From JBGRQA01 sp041725895 (GTDB lineage Bacteria; Bacteroidota; Bacteroidia; Bacteroidales; Marinifilaceae), in NCBI GenBank assembly GCA_041725895.1, contig JBGRQA010000028.1:19217-83216 (forward strand): a stretch of DNA of 64,000 nt, given 5' to 3'. Position numbers and translations under genes: made by a program. Positions 17,500 to 25,982 of this stretch are shown in pieces (positions within the stretch are counted from its first letter, which is position 1; each line of letters starts with the position of its first letter). The notes beneath the pieces are model-generated. The model saw only the letters and a program-made list of their open reading frames with translations. It ran no database searches and was not told the origin of the DNA.

Positions 17500-18575
17500 T
17501 GGCTTTTATAACCCTAAATCCTCAAAAATTAAAAGAAAACTATTTGCATCTCGATAAACTGTTTCAGGCGAACGATATAGCCTGGGCCGTTGTTACCAAA
17601 TTGCTTTGCGGAAATAAAATATTTCTCACTGAGTTGATCCAATTGGGACTTCGGCAGGTTTGTGACTCCCGGGTATCCAATCTGAAGACCATCAAATCTC
17701 TGAACCAGGATATTGAGACCATTTACATCAAACCACCTCCCAAACGGTCCATCAAGCAAATTGTTCGGTATGCCGATATTAGTATGAATACCGAATTGGA
17801 AACCATACGCTTGCTTTCGGAGGAATCTGAAAGGCAGGGAAAAATCCACAAGATCATTATCATGATTGAATTGGGCGAACTTCGGGAAGGGGTGATGCGT
17901 GAGGATTTTATGGGATTCTATGAAAAGGTATTCGAACTTCCCAATATTGAAGTGGTGGGGATCGGAACCAATTTGACCTGTTTGTATGGGGTATTGCCCA
18001 ACCACGATAAATTGATCCAGCTTAGTTTGTATGAACAGTTGATCGAGGCCAAATTTAAACGCGAAATTCCCTTTGTATCGGGAGGCGCCTCAGTAACCAT
18101 ACCACTAATCTATCAGAACTTGCTGCCTGCAGGGTTAAATCATTTTAGAGTGGGTGAAAGTTTGTTTTTGGGCACCGATGTTTACAACAACAACACTTTG
18201 AAGGATATGCACAACGATGTGTTTCGGTTGTATGCCGAAATCATCGAACTGATTGAGAAACCACGGGTGCCCATGGGGGATATGGGAACCAACGTTGAAG
18301 GCGAAAGCTTTGAGTTCGACGAAAAGGATTTGGGCAACACTTCCTATCGTGCCATCCTCGATTTGGGGCTGTTGGATGTGGAGGAAAGTCATCTTAGCCT
18401 AATGGACTCCGACTTGCAATTTGCAGGGGCCAGCTCCGACATGTTGGTGGTGGACCTGGGAACCAATCAGAAACAATATAAAACAGGTGACCTTGTTGAG
18501 TTAAAAATGGATTACATGGGAACCTTACGGGCCATTAGTTCCAAATATATCGAAAAGAAGGTGGTTGTAGAGTAG
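17499..18575 (+). CDS. PLP-dependent alanine/ornithine racemase family protein
   Basis: 358 residues, close to the length of clostridial ornithine racemase. The PLP lysine is K34 in WAVVTKLLCGN, and other family blocks are clear: VCDSRVSNLKTIK near 53, RYADISMNTELETIRLLSEE near 90, IIIMIELGELREGV near 118 and GINL-type loops before FVSGGASVTIP near 190. The fold is the alanine racemase N-terminal TIM barrel with a C-terminal beta domain. Members interconvert L- and D-forms of ornithine or related amino acids. It is coupled to a GNAT gene upstream and followed 68 bases on by a BCCT transporter, suggesting uptake and racemisation of one substrate. Confidence 0.85.
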   Translation: MAFITLNPQKLKENYLHLDKLFQANDIAWAVVTKLLCGNKIFLTELIQLGLRQVCDSRVSNLKTIKSLNQDIETIYIKPPPKRSIKQIVRYADISMNTELETIRLLSEESERQGKIHKIIIMIELGELREGVMREDFMGFYEKVFELPNIEVVGIGTNLTCLYGVLPNHDKLIQLSLYEQLIEAKFKREIPFVSGGASVTIPLIYQNLLPAGLNHFRVGESLFLGTDVYNNNTLKDMHNDVFRLYAEIIELIEKPRVPMGDMGTNVEGESFEFDEKDLGNTSYRAILDLGLLDVEESHLSLMDSDLQFAGASSDMLVVDLGTNQKQYKTGDLVELKMDYMGTLRAISSKYIEKKVVVE

Positions 18576-18643
18576 ATCAACCAACCGTATCGAATGAAAC
18601 GAATGACAAAATAAATCAAAGAAAGACAGAAGAGAAGGGGTGT

Positions 18644-20299
18644 ATGAGAAATAATATTGCAGAGAAGTTACGAAATCAAAACACAGCGCCCAGGGCTATT
18701 GCCTGGGCAATAAAAAGAAACAGCAAAGAAGAGAAAGATTTTGTTCGGAGTGATCACAAATCGTTTTGGGGAATTAAAGCAAATGGTCCGGTCTTTGTGA
18801 CCTCCTTCCTGATAATTTTTGCATTGGTGGCAACCACAGTAATTGTGGGCAAACCAATGGAAGCAATTTTTGCAAAAACACAGACTTACATAGCCAATAA
18901 TGTGGGGTGGTTTTTTGTTCTGATCATGAATCTCTTCCTGGCCTTTGCCCTTTACCTTGGGTTCGGAAAATTTGGAAGAATTCGATTGGGTGGCCCCGAT
19001 GCCAAACCGGAATTTAGCAAGGGCGCCTGGTTTGCCATGTTGTTTAGTGCTGGTATGGGTATTGGTTTGCTGTTCTGGGGTGTGGGGGAACCCATATTTC
19101 ACTTCGGACAGAATCCCTTTCAGCATGGTGGTTCCCCTGTTGAGGCTGCAAAATCAGCCATGGGGGTTACTTTTCTCCACTGGGGCGTTCACGGTTGGGC
19201 TGTTTATGGTATTGTGGGGCTTGCCCTGGCGTACTTTACGTTCAACAAGAAGCTTCCTTTAACCATTCGTTCCATTTTCTACCCTCTGTTCGGAGAAAGA
19301 ATTTACGGATGGATTGGCGATGTAATTGATATTGTTTCGGTTATTGGAACTCTTTTTGGATTGGCTACCTCCCTCGGTTTTGGGGTGCAGCAGGTGAATG
19401 CCGGTTTAAACTACCTGTTTGGGGTGGAATACGGAACTACCTGGCAGATTGGCTTAATTGTTGTAATAACCGCATTTGCAACCCTTTCCCTGATTCTTGG
19501 GTTGGATAAGGGAATTCGTCGCCTGAGTGAATGGAACATGAGGTTGGCCCTGGTGCTTCTTATTTTTGTGTTACTTATTGGGCCAACTGTATTTGTTTTG
19601 AAAACTTTTGTTCAAAATATTGGTTACTATTTGCAGCACTTTATGGAATTAAGCTTCTGGACCGAATCTTATTCGGGTGTGAAGGAGAGTAAACACTGGC
19701 AGAATTCCTGGACCATCTTCTACTGGGCCTGGTGGATTGCCTGGTCTCCATTTGTGGGGATTTTCATTGCCCGTATTTCCAGGGGAAGAACCATTCGTGA
19801 ATTTATCCTGGGTGTGATGCTTGTGCCAAGTTTGCTTACCTTCCTGTGGATTTCTGTTTTTGGGGGAAGTGCCATTTACCAGGAGTTGATGGGCAATGCT
19901 CAGATATCTCAAGCGGTAAATGCCAACATTGCCACGGCAATTTACCATCTGTTGGAGCAATATCCGCTGCCTTTCATTTCTTCTATACTTACCGTTTTGT
20001 TAGTAGCCAGTTTTTTCGTAACTTCTTCTGACAGCGGATCGATGGTGGTGGATACACTTACCTCCGGAGGAAAGCTGGATGCACCCCTGGGGCAAAAAAT
20101 ATTCTGGGCATCCATGGAAGGGTTAATTGCTGTTGTTCTCCTTTTGGGTGGAGGGTTGGCAGCGCTTCAATCCGCAACCATTCTTACCGGGTTGCCTTTT
20201 GCAATTATCCTACTGGTTATGTGCGTCAGCTTGTACAAAACTCTAAAGACCGATGTGGAATTAGACAAACAATTGAAATATGCCAAAAAAACGGAATAG
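18644..20299 (+). CDS. BCCT family transporter (betaine/carnitine/choline type)
   Basis: 551 residues with about 12 membrane segments and cytoplasmic basic termini, the usual size for the family. Signature BCCT sections are MLFSAGMGIGLLFWGVGEP near 128, FLHWGVHGWAVYGIVGL near 177, the Trp-rich FYWAWWIAWSPFVGIFIARIS near 362, and SFFVTSSDSGSMVVDT near 455. These are sodium- or proton-coupled carriers for quaternary ammonium solutes and some amino acids. Position behind the GNAT-racemase pair argues that the cargo may be the racemase substrate rather than an osmolyte alone. A 20-base overlap joins it to the next small gene. Confidence 0.93.
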   Translation: MRNNIAEKLRNQNTAPRAIAWAIKRNSKEEKDFVRSDHKSFWGIKANGPVFVTSFLIIFALVATTVIVGKPMEAIFAKTQTYIANNVGWFFVLIMNLFLAFALYLGFGKFGRIRLGGPDAKPEFSKGAWFAMLFSAGMGIGLLFWGVGEPIFHFGQNPFQHGGSPVEAAKSAMGVTFLHWGVHGWAVYGIVGLALAYFTFNKKLPLTIRSIFYPLFGERIYGWIGDVIDIVSVIGTLFGLATSLGFGVQQVNAGLNYLFGVEYGTTWQIGLIVVITAFATLSLILGLDKGIRRLSEWNMRLALVLLIFVLLIGPTVFVLKTFVQNIGYYLQHFMELSFWTESYSGVKESKHWQNSWTIFYWAWWIAWSPFVGIFIARISRGRTIREFILGVMLVPSLLTFLWISVFGGSAIYQELMGNAQISQAVNANIATAIYHLLEQYPLPFISSILTVLLVASFFVTSSDSGSMVVDTLTSGGKLDAPLGQKIFWASMEGLIAVVLLLGGGLAALQSATILTGLPFAIILLVMCVSLYKTLKTDVELDKQLKYAKKTE

Positions 20300-20477
20300 T
20301 ATTGACGAAAAAGAAATTTTGGAGTTTGTCAAAGGCAACCAACCAGTATACCTGGGAGTAATCATTGCAAAGTTCAATTTGTCCCATTTTTACGGGAGCA
20401 AAATGATTTTGGGCTTGATAAAGGAGGGGAAGCTTCAGCATGCCCCGGAAGGCAAGAAAATCGTTATGCCTTCGTAA
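20280..20477 (+). CDS. small hypothetical protein, winged-helix-like
   Basis: 65 residues, starting inside the last codons of the BCCT gene (20-base overlap). The sequence EKEILEFVKGNQPVYLGVIIAKF, split over two helices, followed by a short basic turn and GKLQHAPEGKKIVMPS, has the helix-helix-wing rhythm of a tiny winged-helix DNA-binding domain. I know no named family for it. Overlap with the transporter suggests co-translation and a possible regulatory role for the cluster, which is inference. A terminator follows at 20672. Confidence 0.55.
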   Translation: MPKKRNSIDEKEILEFVKGNQPVYLGVIIAKFNLSHFYGSKMILGLIKEGKLQHAPEGKKIVMPS

Positions 20478-20671
20478 CGTTTGGTAAGAAATATTGTATC
20501 CGGTATGCAGGTGCAAATAGAGTAAAATACACAGACTTCGCCATAAGGAGGCCCGTTAACAGCTAATTTGTTCAAAGCCTTTTTCCGAAGCATTGTTTGC
20601 CGGGTGCTCACCTCATGTAGGGAATGTTTTGTTGTTAGGTACGAACAGTACCGGTTTTGTCATATTAGAGA

Positions 20672-20705
20672 ACCATCAGTCTATTCTACAGACTGATGGT
20701 TTTTG
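20672..20705 (+). terminator. Rho-independent terminator
   Basis: A 12-bp perfect stem (AACCATCAGTCT / AGACTGATGGTT) with a short loop is followed by a T-rich tract. It lies about 195 bases behind the small wHTH-like gene and directly before repeat copy R1. Confidence 0.8.
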
Positions 20706-20715
20706 TATTACAAAA

Positions 20716-21120
20716 AAGTTTGCTAAATTGATATTTTCCTTTGCGGTTTTTGCGAATCAGCTTAGCGATCTCTGCGTGAAACAGGAATTTTCGATTTCCA
20801 GTTCATACTGTTCCGGACCCAGAATCTTTAAGAAAGGGTATTCCGAAGTACAAATGGCCAGGTTCCGGGTGACCAATTCAAAACGATTTTCTCTCCTTGC
20901 CACTTGATCCTTGTATCACTTGCTACTTACTTCTTGCCCCTTGCTACTTTTCCACTTGCATTTAAATTCTCTGGATTTAGTATCTTCAAAGGAATATTTT
21001 ACTAATTTGGATGAATGTATTCAAATTTAGATCTACAACCCAGGCTCTTATTGATTTATTGGATAACTCCTTGAATTAGTTGTTGAGATATTTCCAGGAT
21101 TGGAGAATAACAAACGCTTG
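20716..21120 (+). repeat. dispersed mosaic repeat, copy R1
   Basis: Noncoding copy of a repeat family seen five to six times between 20.7 and 29.1 kb, always in the same orientation and always upstream of a + strand gene. R1 has head type A (AGCGATCTCTGCGTGA, shared with R2), the common core (CCGGGTGACCAATTCAAAAC and a run of CACTTG/CTTGC words), and tail type 1 (GAATATTTTACTAATTTGG, then TTATTGGATAACTC and GGAGAATAACAA), shared with R3 and R5. It ends 71 bases before the SRPBCC gene. Confidence 0.75.
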
Positions 21121-21191
21121 AAAAATATAGTTAAATAGTAAGAATTTGAAGACAACCAACAAAAGCTTTGCAATGATTAAAGGATTTCAAT

Positions 21192-21632
21192 ATGAGACTT
21201 GTAGCTAAAGCATCGATACAAATTCAAAAACCGATAGAAGAAGTTTTTGAAGGGATTGTTAATCCCGCAAAAATGACCAGGTATTTCATTTCGGAAAGTA
21301 GTGGACCTCTGGAATCGGGGAAAGAAGTGATTTGGAAATTTCCTGAATTTGCAGACCAATACCCAGTGACGGAAATTAAAGTGGAAGCCAATCGTTCAAT
21401 TTCATTTGTTTGGGACCCGGAAACTGTTGTAACCATTACCTTAGAAAACTTACCGGACAAAAGTACCCTGGTAAGAGTAGTCGAAAACGGAAAGGAACTC
21501 AATGAAGAGAACCTGGAATGGGTTTTGGAAAATACCGGGGGATGGGCTAATTTCCTTGCCTGTATGAAAGCCTATTTGGAGTATGGAATACAACTTCGAA
21601 AAGGCGCATTTGATTTTATGAGAATAAAGTAA
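21192..21632 (+). CDS. SRPBCC domain protein (AHSA1-like)
   Basis: 146 residues. The typical opening ASIQIQKPIEEVFEGIVNPAKMTRYF places it in the Bet v1/START-like superfamily, AHSA1 branch, where a helix-grip fold holds a hydrophobic cavity. The middle SISFVWDPETVVTITLEN and the closing GGWANFLACMKAYLEYG helix are standard. Functions range from Hsp90 co-chaperone-like to small-ligand binding and none can be assigned. The DUF2200 gene follows after 26 bases and is probably co-transcribed. The pair sits in the repeat-separated module array, directly behind repeat R1. Confidence 0.88.
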   Translation: MRLVAKASIQIQKPIEEVFEGIVNPAKMTRYFISESSGPLESGKEVIWKFPEFADQYPVTEIKVEANRSISFVWDPETVVTITLENLPDKSTLVRVVENGKELNEENLEWVLENTGGWANFLACMKAYLEYGIQLRKGAFDFMRIK

Positions 21633-21658
21633 AAAAACCAGCATTAAAATATTCTAAA

Positions 21659-22030
21659 ATGAAAGTTACACCGGAACACAATGAACGTATTGCAAAAATG
21701 ACTTTTGCTTCAGTATATCCTCTTTATGTGACAAAGGTGGAGAAGAAAGGAAGGACAAAGGAGGAGCTGCTTCAAGTGATAGAGTGGTTGACTGGTTACA
21801 ACGAATTAAGACTCCAGGAATTTATTGATGAGAAAGCAAGCTTTGAAACATTCTTTCAAAAAGCAAAATTGAATCCAAATGCCCACCTCATTAAAGGAGT
21901 TGTATGCGGTTATCGAATTGAGGAAATAGACAATCCATTAACCCAACAAGTAAGGTTTTTAGACAAATTAGTAGATGAATTGGCTAAAGGTCGCAAAATG
22001 GAGAAAATTTTACGGGAAGAAAAAAAATAA
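21659..22030 (+). CDS. DUF2200 domain-containing protein
   Basis: 123 residues, the full length of the DUF2200 family. Diagnostic stretches are RIAKMTFASVYPLYVTKVEK near the start, KEELLQVIEWLTGY near 38, and HLIKGVVCGYRIEEIDNPL near 80. The function of this family is unknown; members are small cytoplasmic proteins with patchy distribution, in keeping with a transferable accessory gene. It is paired with the upstream SRPBCC gene and followed by a hairpin-rich spacer and repeat R2. Confidence 0.9.
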   Translation: MKVTPEHNERIAKMTFASVYPLYVTKVEKKGRTKEELLQVIEWLTGYNELRLQEFIDEKASFETFFQKAKLNPNAHLIKGVVCGYRIEEIDNPLTQQVRFLDKLVDELAKGRKMEKILREEKK

Positions 22031-22128
22031 AAGCTCTATATGATTTACTCGCAAGCTCGTTAACATGATAGTAGTGGGTAAATATGAATTGTGTTTGTTC
22101 GTAGTATATTTACACAAATCATTTCAAT

Positions 22129-22200
22129 GTTCCGGATTGCATAAACTTCAATCGTAGCGCAACGGCATTGGCAATGCCGATTGATTGGGATGATGGGGCA
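22129..22200. repeat. palindromic repeat (REP-like) related to the window end
   Basis: The first 46 bases match 63852-63897 at about 38 of 46 positions and carry ATCGTAGCGC and the palindrome CGGCATTGGCAATGCCG (8-base arms). It looks like a dispersed palindromic element of the kind mobilised by REP-associated transposases, though none is in the window. Confidence 0.5.
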
Positions 22201-22296
22201 CCGAGTGCCGTAGCCTTGATTTTTTATTCACTATAATAATTAGAGATAAAGATGTTCATGAACTCTCTACGCTCGGTTGCTTCTTTTGTGTTATAG

Positions 22297-22590
22297 CAAA
22301 GTTAGCTAAATTGATGTTTTTCTTTTGCGAATCAACTTAGCGATCTCTGCGTGAGACAGGTTCTTTCGATTCCCAGTTCATCCTGTTCCGGACCCAGACT
22401 CTTTAAGGAAAGGTATTCCGAAGTACAAATGGCCAGATTCCGGGTGACCAATTCAAAACGATTTTCTCTCCTTGCCACTTGTCACTTGCCACTAGCTACT
22501 AGTCACTAGTATCCCTTGCTACTTTCTTGCTTACATAAAAAAACTCCTGATAACTTCTCTTCAGCCCCGTATTTTGTTAACTTTGACGAA
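22297..22590 (+). repeat. dispersed mosaic repeat, copy R2
   Basis: Head type A as in R1 (AGCTAAATTGATGTTTTTC, then AGCGATCTCTGCGTGA), the common core with CACTTGTCACTTGCCACTAG words, and tail type 2 (ACTCCTGATAACTTCTCTTC, then GTATTTTGTTAACTTTGA), shared only with R4. The tail ends in a promoter-like box. It precedes the lipoprotein gene at 22678. Confidence 0.72.
22578..22585 (+). promoter_or_regulatory. candidate -7 box at the end of repeat R2
   Basis: TAACTTTG fits TAnnTTTG and is 93 bases before the lipoprotein ATG. The same position in repeat R4 reads TAATTTTG, so the box is conserved between copies. Confidence 0.45.
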
Positions 22591-22677
22591 ATTGTTTAGT
22601 TCTACATTCTTAAAATTTAGTAAAATATTGGGGTTTAGGATTGTAGTTTATAGGGGTATAAAACGAATACATAAAAA

Positions 22678-23274
22678 ATGAAAAGAGTATTATTTCTAAT
22701 TGTCTGTGCAGTTGTTTTTGTCGGATGCGATAAGAATGAAGTAAGTGAGAGTAACAGACCCTTGTTGAAAGATATGTTCAACGGGAAATACGAGTTGATA
22801 TCCTCTGTTTCGGAGAAAGCTGTCGACTTAAATAACGATGGAACTTCATCAACGAATCTTCTCGATGAAAATTCTATGATTCTATTTTCATCTGTGGAAA
22901 TCAGAATACCTCGTGAAGATGATGTTTTTTTGGAAGAGAATGAGTTTGTCTTTTGTGAATTTTGGCCTACGGAGAATGACCATAGATTGGTGGATCGCGA
23001 AGTTTTTAAAGTATACAAAACCCGTATCTACAGTGGCGACTACGACATATACGGCAATATACTTATCGGTAGATTTGAGGATGATTTAAAATCCGGCACA
23101 TTCCAACAAACTTGTGCCGATGATGGTAAAAATACCTTAATTGAGCTGAAGTCCATTGATGTGATTGGAAATGAGACCATCAAGGTGACAGCCATTCGAA
23201 GATTATTCACCATGAATGGATGGGTTACCACAACAATTGAATCCTTGTACAAAAGATACACGCCCATAACCTGA
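22678..23274 (+). CDS. hypothetical lipoprotein
   Basis: 198 residues. A short signal peptide ends in the lipobox VFVGC (Cys at residue 17), so the protein is probably exported and lipidated. The rest has alternating short strands, for example GKYELISSVSEKAVDLNNDG near 38 and TIKVTAIRRLFTMNGW near 170, giving the look of a lipocalin-like sheet found in many Bacteroidota lipoproteins that begin with FNGKYEL. No named family is recognised. It is the only gene between repeats R2 and R3, and a 92-base imperfect hairpin lies 21 bases behind it. Confidence 0.72.
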   Translation: MKRVLFLIVCAVVFVGCDKNEVSESNRPLLKDMFNGKYELISSVSEKAVDLNNDGTSSTNLLDENSMILFSSVEIRIPREDDVFLEENEFVFCEFWPTENDHRLVDREVFKVYKTRIYSGDYDIYGNILIGRFEDDLKSGTFQQTCADDGKNTLIELKSIDVIGNETIKVTAIRRLFTMNGWVTTTIESLYKRYTPIT

Positions 23275-23295
23275 GGAATACAGGCACATACACCT

Positions 23296-23387
23296 TATAG
23301 CAAATTGGGGGTTGACAAGGTTGCAGATAGTTTCGAATTTTGTGCAACTTCTTTCGGTAAATTGGTCTCAATCCCCAACTTGCCATA
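23296..23387. repeat. 92-bp imperfect inverted repeat behind the lipoprotein gene
   Basis: Outer arms of 20 bases (23296-23315 and 23368-23387) match at 17 positions. An inner pair GTTGCA / TGCAAC lies at 23320 and 23343. The three outer mismatches become G-T wobbles on the minus strand. No T tract follows, so it is not a plain terminator; the nested bulged arms recall recombination-site hairpins. Confidence 0.6.
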
Positions 23388-23391
23388 GTGC

Positions 23392-23850
23392 AAACCACCA
23401 CCAACCCCAATATTAACATCCTACCCATCCGGTTTCCACCTTCAACCGCTCATAATTTTTTCACCTTCCTGCTTTTTTTGTAAATTGAATAGCCATTGCA
23501 CCCTCTATAGTAAACCACAGAAGTGCCAGCCTTGATAGAAGCCCGGTATTTGTTTGACCAAAGTAGGCAGGGATTCCGGGTGACGAATTCAGAACGATTT
23601 TCGCTGCTTGGTACTTGTCCTTGTATCACTTGCTTCCAGAATTACCAACCACGAACTACTTGCCCCTTGTTCCTTTTTCGGCTTACATAAAAAATCTCTT
23701 ATTTAGTCTTTATAAACGAATATTTTACTAATTTAGATAAGTGGGATCCAAATTTAAGTGCACCAAATCAGTCCCTTGTTGTTTTATTGGATGATGATTT
23801 CCAGTAAACTTATTGGCGTCCCTTTAAAATGGCAATAATACTGTTGCTTA
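23392..23850 (+). repeat. dispersed mosaic repeat, copy R3
   Basis: Head type B (CGCTCATAATTTTTTC and CTATAGTAAACCACAGAAGT, shared with R4 and R5), common core (GATTCCGGGTGACGAATTC and ACTTG words), and tail type 1 (CGAATATTTTACTAATTTAG, TTATTGGATGATG, AAAATGGCAATAATACTG). It ends about 125 bases before the peroxiredoxin gene. Confidence 0.75.
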
Positions 23851-23975
23851 CAGCCGGTAGCCTTCGTGCAGGAAGAGATGTTGATCGAACAAAAGTTTGC
23901 TAAAGAGCTGAAATTCTGTTGGCCTAATTTTTCGTAAATTGATAGAAATAGACTCTAATAATAAATTTATAAATT

Positions 23976-24692
23976 ATGGAACAAATTACAGAACATGAAG
24001 TTTTTAGTATGCCCAGAATTGGTGATGCTGCCCCGGAATTTAAAGCGGTAACAACACAAGGTGACATTAATTTCCCCGCTGATTACAAAGGCAATTGGGT
24101 TATACTTTTTAGTCATCCTGCTGATTTTACTCCCGTTTGTACATCAGAATTTATGACCTTTGCTACATTGGAGGATAAATTTAATGAAGCAAATTGCAAA
24201 CTGGTAGGGCTTTCCATTGACGGATTGTACAGTCATATTGCCTGGTTGCGTACCATCAAAGAAAAGATTGAGTACAAGGGGATGAAAGACGTTGAGGTGA
24301 ATTTTCCATTAATTGAAGATATTAAAATGGAAGTTGCTAAGAAATATGGCATGATTCAACCCAATGAGGATTCGACGAAAGCGGTTAGAGCTGTTTTCTT
24401 TATTGACCCCCAGGGGATTATTCGTACCATCATCTATTATCCACTTAGTTTGGGACGCAATTTTGATGAATTGTACAGGGTAATCATTGCTTTGCAGGCA
24501 GCTGATGAATTTGGTGTTGCTACTCCTGCCGATTGGCGTCCTGGTGATGATGTAATAATAGGGCCTGCAGGTTCGTGCGGTACAGCAAAGGATAGAATGG
24601 AAGACAGTGAAATTGACTGTAAAGATTGGTTCTTCTGCACTAAGAAACTTGATAAGGATACCGTATTGAACAAAGTTTTAAAGAAGAAATAG
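23976..24692 (+). CDS. peroxiredoxin (Prx6/AhpC-TSA type)
   Basis: 238 residues; an internal ATG at residue 12 could also serve as start. The peroxidatic Cys is in the canonical HPADFTPVCTSEF near residue 55, followed by an AhpC/TSA fold and the C-terminal 1-cysPrx domain, as in Prx6 and archaeal peroxiredoxins. Additional cysteines in the tail (SCGTAKD, DCKDWFFCTKK) may serve as resolving residues. The protein reduces hydrogen peroxide and alkyl hydroperoxides in the cytoplasm. It stands alone between repeats R3 and R4, so a housekeeping-type gene here occupies a module position. Confidence 0.93.
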   Translation: MEQITEHEVFSMPRIGDAAPEFKAVTTQGDINFPADYKGNWVILFSHPADFTPVCTSEFMTFATLEDKFNEANCKLVGLSIDGLYSHIAWLRTIKEKIEYKGMKDVEVNFPLIEDIKMEVAKKYGMIQPNEDSTKAVRAVFFIDPQGIIRTIIYYPLSLGRNFDELYRVIIALQAADEFGVATPADWRPGDDVIIGPAGSCGTAKDRMEDSEIDCKDWFFCTKKLDKDTVLNKVLKKK

Positions 24693-24814
24693 AATTCACA
24701 CAGCATTTTATTTGCTTATAATAGTATAAGTTTTTGAGAATTTAGTGCTGCTAAAGAGAAAGGCAAGGGAACCATTTGGGAATTGTCATAGTAAAATCGA
24801 ATTCCGGGATAGCT

Positions 24815-25090
24815 ACTTTGTCTTTTTACCTTTTCTCGCGTTTTTGTAAATTGTATAACAATTGTACCCACTATAGTAAACCACAGAAGTGCCGGTAATA
24901 GAAGCCCGGTATTGGGTTGACAATAAAGATTGAAAGCATAATTAGTTCTTTGGTGACCAATGCAAAACGATTTTCTCTACTTGCCACTTGATACTTGCCA
25001 CTAGCTACTTGCTTCACTTGCCACTTTCTTTCATAAAAAATCTCCTGATAGCTTTTTCCTGTGCCTGTATTTTGTTAATTTTGATCCAAG
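24815..25090 (+). repeat. dispersed mosaic repeat, copy R4
   Basis: Head type B (TTTTTGTAAATTG, CTATAGTAAACCACAGAAGT, GAAGCCCGGTATT, all shared with R3), core (TGGTGACCAATGCAAAACGA plus CACTTG words) and tail type 2 (TCTCCTGATAGC, then GTATTTTGTTAATTTTGATC), shared with R2. It precedes the membrane protein at 25229. Confidence 0.72.
25076..25083 (+). promoter_or_regulatory. candidate -7 box at the end of repeat R4
   Basis: TAATTTTG fits TAnnTTTG at the same place as the box in repeat R2 and lies 146 bases before the membrane protein start. Confidence 0.4.
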
Positions 25091-25228
25091 AAATATGAAA
25101 CAATAATATCTCGGTAATAATTTAGCCAAAAAGAGATATTTACCTTATCGATTGGAGTAGGAGAGATTCTAATAATCTGATGAGTAGGTGTTAGTTAATG
25201 AGAAGTAAATTAAGTAAGATTAATTGAA

Positions 25229-25876
25229 ATGAGTTGTTTTAAGCCTAAATATTTAAAGGAGAAATATAAATCAGTTTTGTGCCTTTTCTTTGCACTGATT
25301 CTAGTTGAGACGATAAGTGGATGGTCTGAAAATTACTTTTTATCCAAAGAGTATTCTGCTGTAGTAGGTGAGTCGAATTACTCATTTGGAATTACTATGC
25401 TGAGTTTATTTCGCAATCTAATATTTGGATTCCTGAATTTGTCGATATTTGTTGTTGTGAGTGAATTATTGGGGAAGAAATGGTTTGTTATTCCGATTAG
25501 TATCTTATCCTCCTTCATTCTAAATTATGTGTCGAATTTGCTTGACTATTCCCATCTGTATTTTGATATTAGAGGATTTAACTGGTTGGCTTACCTTTTC
25601 TATTCTGTTGCCTTGTTTGCTTTATCTTATACGCTTGTGGGGAAATCACTAAAGACCTACTACTCTTTTGCAATATTCTACCTGCTATTTTTATCACATA
25701 GAATAGGTTCCTATTTAGGTGTTGGTTTACTTACAGGCTATTTCCCTGATTTTTTGAATGCCGAATTTTTTAGATTTCTATTCTATTCAATTCTATTTGG
25801 AGGGCTTTATTTAGTAATCCATTTTTTCATGGAAAAAACATCCAAAGATAAAGTTGAGATAGATTACAACTGCTGA
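25229..25876 (+). CDS. hypothetical integral membrane protein
   Basis: 215 residues with about six hydrophobic segments, the first at residues 14-32 (VLCLFFALILVETISG) and the last near 190-207. Loops are short and the C-terminus is charged (MEKTSKDKVEID). I recognise no family, motif or catalytic residue. It is a low-GC gene between repeats R4 and R5 and stands alone as a module. It could be a small-membrane accessory or defence effector, but there is no direct support for a function. Confidence 0.65.
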   Translation: MSCFKPKYLKEKYKSVLCLFFALILVETISGWSENYFLSKEYSAVVGESNYSFGITMLSLFRNLIFGFLNLSIFVVVSELLGKKWFVIPISILSSFILNYVSNLLDYSHLYFDIRGFNWLAYLFYSVALFALSYTLVGKSLKTYYSFAIFYLLFLSHRIGSYLGVGLLTGYFPDFLNAEFFRFLFYSILFGGLYLVIHFFMEKTSKDKVEIDYNC

Positions 25877-25982
25877 CATGTCAGCAAATAGTCTTGTGCT
25901 GTTAACGGTTTTTGGAAGATAAGAATTATTCGTTTTCTCCATAGTCTGAGAGGTAGGATTGAGATGTGGGGTGCATTTAATA

